This document shows positions 1 to 12,448 of a stretch of 64,000 nucleotides of DNA, one piece after another (the stretch's first letter is position 1; the number at the start of each line of letters is the position of its first letter). The DNA is taken from contig NZ_JAIUGV010000016.1 in the NCBI RefSeq assembly GCF_020164745.1, forward strand, positions 60,111-124,110, read 5' to 3'. Under the pieces are notes generated by a model. That model saw nothing but the letters and a program-made list of their open reading frames with translations, was not told the DNA's origin and did not search any database. This stretch comes from Mesorhizobium sp. ES1-4 (GTDB lineage Bacteria; Pseudomonadota; Alphaproteobacteria; Rhizobiales; Rhizobiaceae). The position numbers were made by a program, and so were the translations under genes.

Positions 1-920
1 CCGATGGTCTTGCGCTTCTTCTCCGGATCGGCCTCGCCTTCGAGTGCCGTGATGAACTTGTCGGAGGCATCGACCAGAATCAGCGGCAGGTTGTAGTGTT
101 GGCGGAACATCGCCACCACGCCGGCGGCCTCGTCCTTGCGCATCAGGCCGTGGTCGACCAGGATGCAGGTCAGCTGGTCGCCGACCGCCTCGTGGATCAG
201 CAGCGCCGCCACCGAGGAATCCACGCCGCCCGACAGCGCGCATATGACCTTGCCTTTGCCGACCTGCTTGCGGATCGCCTCGACCGCGTGCTCGCGATAG
301 GCGCGCATCGTCCAGTCGCCCTCGATGCCGGCGATGTTGTGGACGAAATTCCTGAGCAGCCTCGCGCCATCGGGCGTGTGCACCACCTCGGGGTGGAACA
401 TGATGCCGTACATCCTGCGCTCGACATTGCCGAAGATGGCGAAGGGCGAGCTTTCCGATTTGCCGAAGACCTCGAAGCCCGGCGGCAAGGCGATGACGCG
501 GTCGCCATGGCTCATCCAAACCTGATGGCGCTGGCCGGTGGCCCACAGGCCCTCGAACAGCGGGCTCTCCTTCTCGATCTCGACGAAGGCGCGGCCGAAT
601 TCACGGTGGTTGGAGCTTTCGGCGACGCCACCCATCTGCACGCACATGGCCATCTGCCCGTAGCAGATGCCAAGCACCGGCACCCCGGCGTCGAAGACGA
701 TCTGCGGCGCGCGTGGGCTGCCGATGTCCGACGTCGAGGCGGGACCACCCGAGAGGATCACCGCCTTCGGATTGATGCGCTTGAATGCCGCCTCGGCCGA
801 CTGGAACGGCACGATCTCGGAAAACACGCCGGCCTCACGGATGCGGCGGGCGATGAGCTGGGTAAACTGGCTGCCGAAATCGACAATCAGGACGGTGTCG
901 GGGTGATTGGCTGTCGTCAT
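1..920 (-). CDS. guaA: GMP synthase (glutamine-hydrolysing), N-terminal part
   Basis: Converts XMP to GMP using glutamine and ATP, the last step of guanine nucleotide synthesis in the cytoplasm. About 306 residues are present; the C-terminal part lies beyond the left edge, so the gene is cut by the window and not broken. The class I amidotransferase domain shows the nucleophile in GICYGQ (Cys86) and its partners in FHPEV (His176, Glu178). The ATP pyrophosphatase P-loop SGGVDSS is at about 230-236. The start is the ATG at 920, with AAGG six bases upstream. The nucleosidase gene lies 55 bases upstream on the same strand, so the two purine-related genes may be co-transcribed. Identification is secure from both motif sets. 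Confidence 0.97.
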   Translation of the reverse strand, partial: MTTANHPDTVLIVDFGSQFTQLIARRIREAGVFSEIVPFQSAEAAFKRINPKAVILSGGPASTSDIGSPRAPQIVFDAGVPVLGICYGQMAMCVQMGGVAESSNHREFGRAFVEIEKESPLFEGLWATGQRHQVWMSHGDRVIALPPGFEVFGKSESSPFAIFGNVERRMYGIMFHPEVVHTPDGARLLRNFVHNIAGIEGDWTMRAYREHAVEAIRKQVGKGKVICALSGGVDSSVAALLIHEAVGDQLTCILVDHGLMRKDEAAGVVAMFRQHYNLPLILVDASDKFITALEGEADPEKKRKTI

Positions 921-975
921 GGCGAGCCTTTAGAGAAAGAAATGAGTCTGCGCAATGGGTTGCGTCGCCTGACTT

Positions 976-1644
976 TCAGAGCGGTATCGCCTCGTCACGG
1001 CGTGAATCCGGCCGGAGCAGGCCGGAGCCGATCGCCCGTTCGAGGCTGATGACGGCGGCGGCCAGCTTTTCGTCGATGACGTGCAGATATTCGGTCCAGT
1101 CGCCGACGTGCCTTAGCTCAGCCGCGCCGTCCGAAATGCCACGCAGCCCGATGAGAGGGATGTCGAAAAGCTGGCAGGCACGCAAGCAGGCGAAGGTCTC
1201 CATGTCGACCATGTCGGCTGTGATCGCTTCGTAGGCCGCACCGGTAATGATAGCGCCGCCAGTCGACAGCGTCGCCTCCCGGATTTCGGGAATACGCAAC
1301 GGCAGCGATACAGTCACCGGAAGATCGAGAAACGGCGTCGCGCCTTTTTCGAAACCGAGCGGCGAGGCATCGATGTCGCGATAGCTCACCGACACAGCCT
1401 GGTAGATTTCGGTCTGCTCCAGGGTCCGGCTGCCAGCCGAGCCGAGCGAAACGACAAGGTCCGGCAGTGCTGTCTCCGATTTCAGCCATGACAGTTCGGC
1501 GCCGAGCCGGACGCCAGCCTCGACTGGGCCGACCCCCGTCATCAGGGGGGTGAACAGCCGCTGCAGATGCGGGCCATATTCGGCCCGCGCCGCCATGACG
1601 AAGAGGACGTCCTTGCCGCCTATGCGCACAACGTTGGCGGTCAT
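976..1644 (-). CDS. 5'-methylthioadenosine/S-adenosylhomocysteine nucleosidase
   Basis: Predicted nucleosidase that cleaves adenine from methylthioadenosine or S-adenosylhomocysteine (purine salvage, methyl cycle). It has 222 residues, close to the MtnN length. The family signature is visible as VDMET (Glu149) and GISDGA (Asp172, the base-activating acid). The SLGSAG segment near 66-71 fits the nucleoside phosphorylase fold. The start at 1644 follows a strong GGAGGAGA ribosome site. It lies just upstream of guaA on the same strand. The exact substrate cannot be read from sequence; a related nucleoside phosphorylase is the alternative. Confidence 0.85.
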   Translation of the reverse strand: MTANVVRIGGKDVLFVMAARAEYGPHLQRLFTPLMTGVGPVEAGVRLGAELSWLKSETALPDLVVSLGSAGSRTLEQTEIYQAVSVSYRDIDASPLGFEKGATPFLDLPVTVSLPLRIPEIREATLSTGGAIITGAAYEAITADMVDMETFACLRACQLFDIPLIGLRGISDGAAELRHVGDWTEYLHVIDEKLAAAVISLERAIGSGLLRPDSRRDEAIPL

Positions 1645-1776
1645 GACTATCTCCTCCTGCTTGTGCTACTCGATCTTAAGTGAGCAACCGGGGCACGCCG
1701 CCTTCGGCAGTTCTCCGGTTCGTACCCTTTCATCGTGCCACCGGCACGATGAACTCGCATGCGGCGAACCGGCTAC

Positions 1777-2235
1777 TCACCCGGCAATCCCGTCACGGCC
1801 GACCATCGTCATCATCGTGCCGGTCATGGTGGCGATCAGCTTGGCCTCGCCGTCGGCCGCGAAGGCGTAGGCCTGGCCATCGGCGACGATGATGGTGCGG
1901 CCGGGTTTGGTCACCGAGCCACGGAACAGGAAACGCTCGCCCCTGCCCGGCGCCAGCAAATTGACCTTGAATTCGATGGTCAGCACGCCCGAATTCTCCG
2001 GCATCAGCGAGAACGCGGCATAACCGCAGGCCGAGTCCAGCGCGGTCGAAATGACACCCGCATGAAGGAAGCCGTGCTGCTGGGTCAACGCTGCCGAATA
2101 AGGCATCTCGATCTCGATGATGCCGGGGGTCACCAATGTCAGTTCGGCGCCGATCGTCGCCATCGCCTGCTGGCGCGCGAAGGACGCCCTGACGCGATCC
2201 TCATAGTCTGGAGCCGGTACGATCTTTGCTGCCAT
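1777..2235 (-). CDS. PaaI-type hotdog thioesterase
   Basis: Hotdog-fold acyl-CoA thioesterase of the PaaI family, substrate unknown. The 152-residue protein carries the helix signature HGFLHAGVISTALDSACGY, whose Asp belongs to the family's active site, followed by the usual five-stranded part ending in TGTMMTMVG. I chose ATG 2235 because AAGG sits eight bases upstream; an in-frame GTG at 2250 and an ATG at 2241 are alternatives. The gene stands alone between the nucleosidase and tspO, all on the minus strand. Confidence 0.85.
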   Translation of the reverse strand: MAAKIVPAPDYEDRVRASFARQQAMATIGAELTLVTPGIIEIEMPYSAALTQQHGFLHAGVISTALDSACGYAAFSLMPENSGVLTIEFKVNLLAPGRGERFLFRGSVTKPGRTIIVADGQAYAFAADGEAKLIATMTGTMMTMVGRDGIAG

Positions 2236-2333
2236 CGCCATAGCCTTCACTTTTGCCGGAAAAGCTTATCGCAGAGGCATGAGTGACAGGCAAATGCTTT
2301 TGCTGCACTGCAACAAAAACGAACCGAAGCGTC

Positions 2334-2786
2334 TTAGTTCAACCAGAGAAGCGAGGCGTTGAGCAGAGTTGCGAACGTCACCCATGCCGCATATGGCGCG
2401 AACAGCCAGCCGGATGGCCGATCGCGATTCCAGACGCTCGCGATGAACAGCGCAATGCTGGCGAGAAGTAGCACGATGACGACCAGGGCAAGCCCCATCA
2501 TTCTCGCGCCGAAGAAGGTTGGCGACCACAGGAAATTCAGGACGAGCTGAGCGCCCCAGACCTTCATGGCGGTGCCCGCCGGGTCCCCTAACCATGTCCG
2601 CCAGCCGGCAATGGCGATCAGCACATAGAGCAGTGTCCAGGCGGGGGCGAAAACCCAGTTGGGCGGGTTGAAAGGAGGCTTGGCCAGTGATGCATACCAG
2701 GCACCCGGCAACGTGGCGTAGCCGATCAGCAGGTCCCCGCCCAAAACCACGACCAGGAACAGCAAAAGCGATGGATATCTTTGCAA
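2334..2786 (-). CDS. tspO: TspO/MBR family tryptophan-rich membrane protein
   Basis: Inner- or outer-membrane TspO protein of five helices, known in alphaproteobacteria to bind porphyrins and to modulate tetrapyrrole-linked gene expression. At 150 residues it has the normal length. Visible features are the PPFNPPNWVFAPAW loop, the conserved WRTW and NFLWSPTFF stretches, and tryptophan-rich helix ends. The start is a TTG at 2786: an in-frame stop lies four codons upstream and GAGG is seven bases before it, so no ATG start is available. It is monocistronic by spacing. Function beyond the family is inferred. Confidence 0.92.
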   Translation of the reverse strand: MQRYPSLLLFLVVVLGGDLLIGYATLPGAWYASLAKPPFNPPNWVFAPAWTLLYVLIAIAGWRTWLGDPAGTAMKVWGAQLVLNFLWSPTFFGARMMGLALVVIVLLLASIALFIASVWNRDRPSGWLFAPYAAWVTFATLLNASLLWLN

Positions 2787-2854
2787 GCATTCACCTCATG
2801 GCAGCGCGATTCCGCATCTGCAATTGCGGCGCCGCGGGGTCCCTGTCCGCGGCG

Positions 2855-4144
2855 TCAGTTCGCCCGGCGCAGCGCACAGAAATAAAATCCGTCGGTTCCG
2901 CTCAGAGCCGGCGAGAGCGAAATGCCGCCCAGCGCACCGAGCCGCATCGCCGCCGCATGGTCTGGAAAGCGGCTGTCCCAGAGCTGGCGATGATCGACCG
3001 GGGAAAAACCGCCGTGCCGCTCGCGAAACGCGGCGACCTGTTCGCCGTTTTCCTCGTCGAACACCGAGCAGGTGATGTAGACCAGCAGGCCACCGGGTTT
3101 GACGTAGGTTCTGGCGGCATCGAGGATCGCCGCCTGCTCGCCCTTGCGGGCATCGAGCTGTCTCTGCGTCAGCCGCCATTTGGCGTCGGGGCGACGCCGC
3201 CAGGTGCCGCTGCCGGTGCAGGGTGCATCGACCAGCACGATGTCCATATGACTTGCCAGCGGGGCAAGCTCGGCCGGCTTGGTGGCGACCTGCACATTGC
3301 GGTTTTCCGAGCGGCGGATGCGGTCGAAGATTGGCGCCAGCCGCGCCTTTTCCGCATCGTGGGCGAAGATCTGGCCGTAATTTTCCATTGCCGCCGACAG
3401 CGCCAGCGTCTTGCCGCCGGCGCCCGCGCAGAAGTCGAGTACCTGCATGCCAGCCGTCGCGCCGGCAAGTGCGGCCGCGATCTGCGACCCCTCGTCCTGG
3501 ACCTCGAACCAGCCCTTCTGGAAGGCCGGCTCAGCCTGCACGTTGGGATGTCGGCCGTCACCGTCGATCGGCGGGATGCGGATACCATAGGGCGCGATCC
3601 GCGCGGCGCTGGCACCGGTCTGCTCCAGTTCAGCCAGGACTTTGGCGCGATCGGCCTGCAGCGTATTGACCCGGATGTCGAGCGGCGGACGCGTGGCCAG
3701 GGCGGCGCCCTCCTCGACCCATGCCTCGCCAAAGGCCCGCTCGAAAAGCGGTTCGCACCAATCGGGTATGTCGGCGCGAACCGCGGGCGGCGCGTCGGCA
3801 AGCCGGCGGTCCGCGATTGCCTGGAGTTCGGTGGCGCTTAGCAGCGGCGGTGCGAACTTGTCGCCTTCCAGCGCGGCGTTGAGCGACTGCCCAGTCTGGC
3901 TCCATTCGAGCAGCAGCGCCCCGAAGCCGATGGCACGCGGCGTGTCTTCGCCCAGCAACCAGCCTGCGGAGCGCTTGTGGCGCAGCGCATCGTAGACGAT
4001 GTTGCCGATCGCGGCGCGATCACCGCCGCCGGCGAAGCGATGTGACAGGCCCCAGTCCTTCAGCGCGTCGGCCACCGGCCGGTGACGCCGGCCAATGTCT
4101 TCCAGCACTTCGATGGCCGCAGCCAGCCGTCCGCCCAGTCGCAT
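2855..4144 (-). CDS. rsmB: RsmB/NOL1-type rRNA cytosine-C5 methyltransferase
   Basis: S-adenosylmethionine-dependent RNA m5C methyltransferase, probably acting on 16S rRNA. The 429-residue protein has an N-terminal NusB-like helical region (about 1-130) and a Rossmann methyltransferase domain with the SAM loop VLDFCAGAGGKTLAL. The two family cysteines are present: DAPCTGSGTWRR and the catalytic VYITCSVFDEENGEQV. The length matches RsmB. It starts at ATG 4144 and ends about 70 bases upstream of the tspO start. The exact target base is inferred from the family; a different NSUN-type RNA target is possible. Confidence 0.88.
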   Translation of the reverse strand: MRLGGRLAAAIEVLEDIGRRHRPVADALKDWGLSHRFAGGGDRAAIGNIVYDALRHKRSAGWLLGEDTPRAIGFGALLLEWSQTGQSLNAALEGDKFAPPLLSATELQAIADRRLADAPPAVRADIPDWCEPLFERAFGEAWVEEGAALATRPPLDIRVNTLQADRAKVLAELEQTGASAARIAPYGIRIPPIDGDGRHPNVQAEPAFQKGWFEVQDEGSQIAAALAGATAGMQVLDFCAGAGGKTLALSAAMENYGQIFAHDAEKARLAPIFDRIRRSENRNVQVATKPAELAPLASHMDIVLVDAPCTGSGTWRRRPDAKWRLTQRQLDARKGEQAAILDAARTYVKPGGLLVYITCSVFDEENGEQVAAFRERHGGFSPVDHRQLWDSRFPDHAAAMRLGALGGISLSPALSGTDGFYFCALRRAN

Positions 4145-4467
4145 TCGTCATTCCATCAAAATCGAGCACATGATCCCAGGGCCTGCTCTTAGAGCCTTTC
4201 CGGTCCGGATTGAACCCCGCGCTCCATCGGGCACCGGCGAGGTCCTCCGGCCAGGCCCCGGCGGACCTTGCCAACCAGTAAGTTCCCTGACCCGCGAAAG
4301 CAGATCGATCAATAGATGAAAGGTCTCTAATGTTCAAAAATGGCGGCCGCAAGGACGGTCGTGGCGCTACAGCTCTGCTTTCCAAGTTTTTCGGTTGGGA
4401 ATACTCTTGCCGCCATGATTCGCGGCGCGGAAAACGTGGACCGGCGGATCGTCACGAGGAGAGGGCA
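4145..4467. other. Intergenic region between rsmB and aqpZ
   Basis: This 323-base divergent gap should hold the promoters of rsmB (minus) and aqpZ (plus). Short frames exist on both strands but none has a convincing ribosome site or a recognisable protein. A segment around 4150-4205 looks like a degenerate rhizobial intergenic repeat, but I cannot align it to another copy in this window. Confidence 0.4.
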
Positions 4468-5145
4468 ATGAAGACTTATCTGGCGGAAGTTCTAGGCACA
4501 TTTCTGTTGGTGTTCATCGGCACGGCGTCGGTGGTGACGGGCGGCTTCGGCGGCGCCTTGCCGCTCGGCCAGGAAGGCATCGGCCTGGCATTCGGTATCG
4601 GCCTCATCGCGGCGGCCTATGCGATCGGCCCGATTTCAGGCGCGCATCTCAATCCGGCGGTGACGCTCGGTGTCTTCCTTGCCGGCCGGCTGCCGGCCAA
4701 GGACGTCATCCCCTACTGGATCGCGCAGGTCATCGGCGCCATCATCGCCTCGCTGGCGCTGTGGATCATCGTTTCGGGCCAGACCGGCGGCCACACCGGC
4801 GGCTTCGGCGCCAACGGCTGGGACGAGGCGAAGTGGGGCATGAGCTCGGCGTTCCTGTGGGAGCTGATCGGCACCTTCACCTTCGTCACGGTCATCCTTG
4901 GCGTTACCGCCGAAAAGCACTCGACGGCGTTTGCCGGTCTGGTCATAGGCCTGACGCTGGCGGGCATCCACTTCGCCATGATCCCGGTCACCGGCACCTC
5001 GGTCAACCCGGCCCGCTCGATCGGCCCGGCGCTGTTTACGGGAGGCGCCGCACTCAGCCAGCTCTGGCTGTTCATCGTCGCACCGCTGATCGGCGGCGCC
5101 ATTGCCGGCGTCGTCGCCAAGGCGCGTGTCTTCGAGAAGGATTGA
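4468..5145 (+). CDS. aqpZ: Aquaporin Z-type water channel
   Basis: Inner-membrane MIP-family channel. The 225-residue product has six transmembrane helices and both half-helix signatures: GAHLNPAVTLG and GTSVNPARSIGP. The serine and arginine of the second motif and the overall short loops favour a water-selective aquaporin over a glycerol facilitator. The start at ATG 4468 follows GAGGAGAGGGCA; a longer in-frame frame upstream has no ribosome site and a non-membrane sequence. A hairpin follows the stop, before the convergent katG. Confidence 0.94.
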   Translation: MKTYLAEVLGTFLLVFIGTASVVTGGFGGALPLGQEGIGLAFGIGLIAAAYAIGPISGAHLNPAVTLGVFLAGRLPAKDVIPYWIAQVIGAIIASLALWIIVSGQTGGHTGGFGANGWDEAKWGMSSAFLWELIGTFTFVTVILGVTAEKHSTAFAGLVIGLTLAGIHFAMIPVTGTSVNPARSIGPALFTGGAALSQLWLFIVAPLIGGAIAGVVAKARVFEKD

Positions 5146-5165
5146 TTTCCAGAGCCTGAACACGA

Positions 5166-5191
5166 AAGGCGCGGGCCGTGGCCCGCGCCTT
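5166..5191. terminator. Hairpin terminator between aqpZ and katG
   Basis: A 12-bp GC-rich inverted repeat (AAGGCGCGGGCC with its complement, two bases between) lies between the convergent aqpZ and katG stops. It is followed by TTCCTTG on the plus side and by a CTTTCGTGTT run on the minus side, so it could serve both genes. Confidence 0.65.
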
Positions 5192-5214
5192 CCTTGTACG
5201 TCCTTATGTCCGGA

Positions 5215-7425
<2,211 letters not shown>

Positions 7426-7592
7426 CTCTCACTCCAATTTTGCCGAGGTTTGATTCTGCCGATTGATTTCCGAGATTGTGGGGGCGGCCAGCGCCAATCT
7501 GGAACCATTCCAGACTAGGCCACATTACCGATAAAAACAAATTGCCTTTCCTGTTTATTTCGATAGGATTTTCTTATGATAGGCTTGGCTGC
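7426..7592. promoter_or_regulatory. katG-oxyR divergent control region
   Basis: AT-rich spacer between divergent katG and oxyR. It contains two GATAGG motifs 17 bases apart (7563 and 7580), next to the oxyR start. ATAG spaced at about one and a half to two helical turns is the core of OxyR sites, so this is the probable operator; the match is partial and the katG core promoter is not resolved. Confidence 0.45.
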
Positions 7593-8501
7593 ATGATCGG
7601 ATTGACCGTTCGCCAGATGCAATATTTCGACGCGCTGGCGCAGACGCTGCATTTCGGGCGTGCGGCGAAACTTGCCGGTGTCAGCCAGCCGGCGCTGTCC
7701 TCCCAGATCGCCGAAATGGAGCAACGGCTGAACTGCCGGCTGTTCGAACGCGGTGGCAAGTCGGTGCGCATGACGGACGAGGCGGTAGCCCTGTTGCCGC
7801 GTATCGAGCGCATTCTGGCGGATATCCGTGACGTGGAAACGACGGCCAGGCGCGGCCGCACGGCGATGGAGGGGCGCTTCCGGCTGGGCATCATCCCGAC
7901 CGTGGCGCCCTATCTTCTGCCGCGCGCGCTGCCCGAATTGAAGAAGCATTTCCCGGCCTTGCTGCTTGAACTGCGCGAAGCGGTCACCACCTCCCTCGTC
8001 GAGGACACCGCGTCGCGAAAACTCGACGCCTTCATCGCCGCGCTTCCGCTCGACCATCCCGGACTGGTCGCCGAAGCGCTGTTTCCCGACCGGTTCTTCC
8101 TCGCGGTACCGTCAGGCGATCCGGCCTTTGCCTCGCCGCCGGTTCCACCGGAGAGCCCGGCACTGGAAAGGCTGATGCTGCTGGAAGAAGGCCATTGCCT
8201 GCGCGAGCAGGCGCTCGCCATCTGCGGCAATGTGCGGCCGGTGGCGATGGCAAGCTACGGCGCCACAAGCCTGACCACGCTCCTGCAGATGGTGGCGCAC
8301 GGGCTTGGCGTCACGCTCATCCCCGAAATGGCGGCGGGGCCAGCCGGCACTATCCCCGACCTGAAGATCGTGCCGTTCCAGGAGCCGATGCCGCAACGCA
8401 TGATCTGCCTTGCCTGGCGGCGCAACAATGCCAGGCACGGCGAATGCGTGGAACTTGCCAGGATCATCCGCGGTCTCGGCGCGGCGGTGCTGGCGGCGTA
8501 A
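7593..8501 (+). CDS. oxyR: OxyR, LysR-type hydrogen-peroxide sensor
   Basis: LysR-type activator of peroxide defence. The 302-residue protein has an N-terminal winged helix-turn-helix (about 5-65) and a periplasmic-binding-like sensor domain. The two redox cysteines of OxyR are both present nine residues apart, Cys202 and Cys211 in EEGHCLREQALAIC, which argues strongly for peroxide sensing by disulfide formation. The start is ATG 7593; the in-frame extension to 7476 would run through the promoter region. It is divergent from katG, its expected target. A rhizobial repeat that can form a terminator follows immediately. Confidence 0.95.
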   Translation: MIGLTVRQMQYFDALAQTLHFGRAAKLAGVSQPALSSQIAEMEQRLNCRLFERGGKSVRMTDEAVALLPRIERILADIRDVETTARRGRTAMEGRFRLGIIPTVAPYLLPRALPELKKHFPALLLELREAVTTSLVEDTASRKLDAFIAALPLDHPGLVAEALFPDRFFLAVPSGDPAFASPPVPPESPALERLMLLEEGHCLREQALAICGNVRPVAMASYGATSLTTLLQMVAHGLGVTLIPEMAAGPAGTIPDLKIVPFQEPMPQRMICLAWRRNNARHGECVELARIIRGLGAAVLAA

Positions 8502-8502
8502 A

Positions 8503-8602
8503 GCAATTCCAGGAAAAGTGCGTAGCGGTTTTCCGTCCGGAATTGCGTGAAAACAAAGAGTTAGAGCGGGTCAGCGATTCCATCAAACACTGAACCGCTC
8601 TA
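8503..8602 (+). repeat. Rhizobial intergenic palindromic repeat after oxyR
   Basis: Two adjoining inverted repeats: CAATTCC...GGAATTG (8504-8545, with inner GGAAAA/TTTTCC arms) and TTAGAGCGG...CCGCTCTAA (8561-8602). From memory, this layout and wording recur in many Mesorhizobium intergenic regions. The second hairpin could terminate oxyR transcription, although no T-run follows. Copy number must be checked on the genome. Confidence 0.7.
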
Positions 8603-8622
8603 AGGCCGGGTCAAACCAGTCG

Positions 8623-8728
8623 CTACAGAACCCTGGATAAAACTCGCGTGTCCGCGGCGAAGTCGGATTGGCGATCATCTCGCGCGGCGCACCGCGTTCG
8701 ACGATCACGCGCCGTCCATGAAGACGGG
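8623..8728 (-). pseudogene. Decayed C-terminus of an amino-acid-type ABC transporter ATPase
   Basis: Reading the minus strand across three frames recovers the tail of a GlnQ/HisP-type ATPase: VFMDG, then VIVERGAPREMIANPTSPRT, then LSRVL and a stop. This is the conserved C-terminal pattern of polar amino-acid importers (MDGG.IVE.G.P.E...NP...R...FL..). Two frameshifts separate the pieces, one near 8711 and one near 8636, and nothing upstream of 8728 matches. The remaining ATPase, including Walker motifs, is gone; the break lies just before the araC-type gene's stop. It is a relic without function. Confidence 0.7.
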
Positions 8729-8758
8729 TATCCCTCCGTAGGACCCGACTGCCAGGAG

Positions 8759-9682
8759 TCAGGCGACATGCCTGCCTGCTCCTGTCCGATCGCCACGTGC
8801 GTATCGGCCTGGCGGTTTTCCAACGTGCCGGCTGAACGCAATGCTGAACGTGCTTGCCGAGCCATAGCCCACACGCCTGGCAACCTCGTCAAGGGCGACA
8901 TCCCTGTCGCGCAGCAGGTCCTTTGCCAGGGCCATGCGCCAGGCGAGCAGATATTCCATGGGCCGCACTCCAACGGCGCGCATGAAGCGATCGAAGAAGG
9001 CCGATCGTGACATGCCGGCCTCACGCGCAAGTTCGGCCACCGTCCAGGACTGTTCGGGGCCGCTGTGCATCCGCCGCAGCGCCCCGGCAATGCGGGCGTC
9101 GCCAAGTCCGCGCAAGAGGCCCGGCGATGCGTCCTTGCCCTGCATGGCACGCAGCGCCTCGATCAACAGGACTTCGACCAGGCGCGCAAGCACCAGGTCC
9201 CGACCTACATTTTGCGCGCCAGCCTCCTCCCCGACGAGATGCACCAGCACGGTGAGGCGGCGGTGGCCGCGCACGTGAACCATGGCCGGCAGGAGGGAGA
9301 CCAGCAGGTCCGCATCGGGGGAATCGAAGACGAAATAGCCTCCCAGCAAGCGGACATCGGGCGGACCGTCGGGGCGACCATGGCGAACCTCCTGCTCCGG
9401 CGCCGGCTCCAGACGAGGGTCGATGTGCCTGGGCACCGCCGGTTCGAGGCTGGACATGGTGAATGCCGGCGTTGCCGGCAGGAGCACGAAGTCCCCCTCC
9501 TCGAGCAAGACGGGACTCTCGCCATCGACAACGAGCCGGCAGCGGCCCTCCAGGACCGCGCAGAAGCCCGGCTGACCGAACGCGGAATAACGCACCCCCC
9601 AGCGCCCGGCGCCGCTGATGCCCTTGGAAAAAACGGCTCGCGGCCGCAGCAGTTCGATCACGCTTGAAAGAGGGTCGACCAT
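8759..9682 (-). CDS. AraC-family transcriptional regulator with cupin sensor domain
   Basis: DNA-binding regulator of 307 residues. The N-terminal half is a cupin-like ligand domain (about 5-190) of the AraC_binding_6 kind, with GQPGFCAVLEGRCRLVV and LLEEGDFVLLPATP stretches. The C-terminal half (about 200-300) has the two helix-turn-helix motifs, the second in DEVARRVGYGSASTFSIAFS and ending in GKPPGRYA. It starts at ATG 9682 and is divergent from the SDR gene at 9780. That arrangement is common for this family and suggests that it controls the SDR gene. The ligand is unknown. Confidence 0.88.
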   Translation of the reverse strand: MVDPLSSVIELLRPRAVFSKGISGAGRWGVRYSAFGQPGFCAVLEGRCRLVVDGESPVLLEEGDFVLLPATPAFTMSSLEPAVPRHIDPRLEPAPEQEVRHGRPDGPPDVRLLGGYFVFDSPDADLLVSLLPAMVHVRGHRRLTVLVHLVGEEAGAQNVGRDLVLARLVEVLLIEALRAMQGKDASPGLLRGLGDARIAGALRRMHSGPEQSWTVAELAREAGMSRSAFFDRFMRAVGVRPMEYLLAWRMALAKDLLRDRDVALDEVARRVGYGSASTFSIAFSRHVGKPPGRYARGDRTGAGRHVA

Positions 9683-9779
9683 TCTTTGGACTCTTGCGGA
9701 TAAAATGTGGACTGTTGATTGATGATAGTCCTGATTGTGGCGGCTAATTCTCCGGCGTCAACGCAAAAGAGGATAGCTC

Positions 9780-10523
9780 ATGAAAACCGTACTGATCACA
9801 GGCTGCTCGTCCGGCTACGGCCTGGAGACCGCACGCCACTTCCACTCCCAGGGCTGGAGCGTCATCGCCACGATGCGCAATCCGCGCGACGGCATCTTGC
9901 CACGATCGGATCGCCTGAGGATGCTGCCGCTCGACGTAACCGATGCCGCCAGCATCGCGGCCGCGCTTGAAGCGAGCGGACCGATCGACGCGCTCGTCAA
10001 CAATGCCGGGATCGGGGTGGTGGGCGCCTTCGAGGCCACGCCGATGGCCCACATCCGAAAGGTCTTCGAAACCAACACGTTCGGCGTGATGGCAATGACG
10101 CAGGCCGTGATCCCCCAGTTCCGCGCCAGGCGGTCGGGCGTGGTGGTCAACGTAACCTCGAGCGTGACGCTCGCGCCGATGCCGCTGGCCGCCGCCTATA
10201 CCGCCAGCAAGATGGCCATCGAGGGGTTCACCGGTTCGCTGGCCCATGAACTTGACGCCTTCGACGTGCGCGTCAAACTGGTCGAGCCCGGCTATGCCCC
10301 GACCACTCGTTTTGCAGCGAATTCGGACGTGCGCATCGCCGATCTGATCCCCGAGGCGTATGCGTCATTTGCAAAGCCGATCTTCGCGGCGTTCGCGCAG
10401 CCGGCAATGGTCACGAAGGAAACCGACGTGGCCGAGGCTGTTTGGCGCGCGGCCAACGATGTATCGGGCGAGCTCCGTTTCCCGGCCGGGCCCGATGCCG
10501 TGGCTCTGGCCCAGGATCGATGA
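9780..10523 (+). CDS. Classical short-chain dehydrogenase/reductase
   Basis: NAD(P)-dependent oxidoreductase of 247 residues with the SDR signatures TGCSSGYG (cofactor loop), NNAGIG, and the catalytic Ser...Tyr-x-x-x-Lys as VTSSVT and YTASK. Substrate unknown. It starts at ATG 9780 with an AGAGGATAG ribosome site and is divergent from the AraC regulator 97 bases away, its likely controller. The C-terminal part is somewhat short of the usual substrate loop but looks complete. Confidence 0.9.
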   Translation: MKTVLITGCSSGYGLETARHFHSQGWSVIATMRNPRDGILPRSDRLRMLPLDVTDAASIAAALEASGPIDALVNNAGIGVVGAFEATPMAHIRKVFETNTFGVMAMTQAVIPQFRARRSGVVVNVTSSVTLAPMPLAAAYTASKMAIEGFTGSLAHELDAFDVRVKLVEPGYAPTTRFAANSDVRIADLIPEAYASFAKPIFAAFAQPAMVTKETDVAEAVWRAANDVSGELRFPAGPDAVALAQDR

Positions 10524-10583
10524 TCGCGCCGATATCAGCCGCTGCTCATAGGGGCAGCGGCTTCCCGGCCCGCTCCGAGCCAG

Positions 10584-12356
<1,773 letters not shown>

Positions 12357-12448
12357 CGCTGTTTCCTCCCAGCACGGACCAAGCCTATCAGCCTGCCGGG
12401 ATGCTGGAAATCCCGTCGATGGTACTGGAGCCGTCTCCCGAAGGATCG

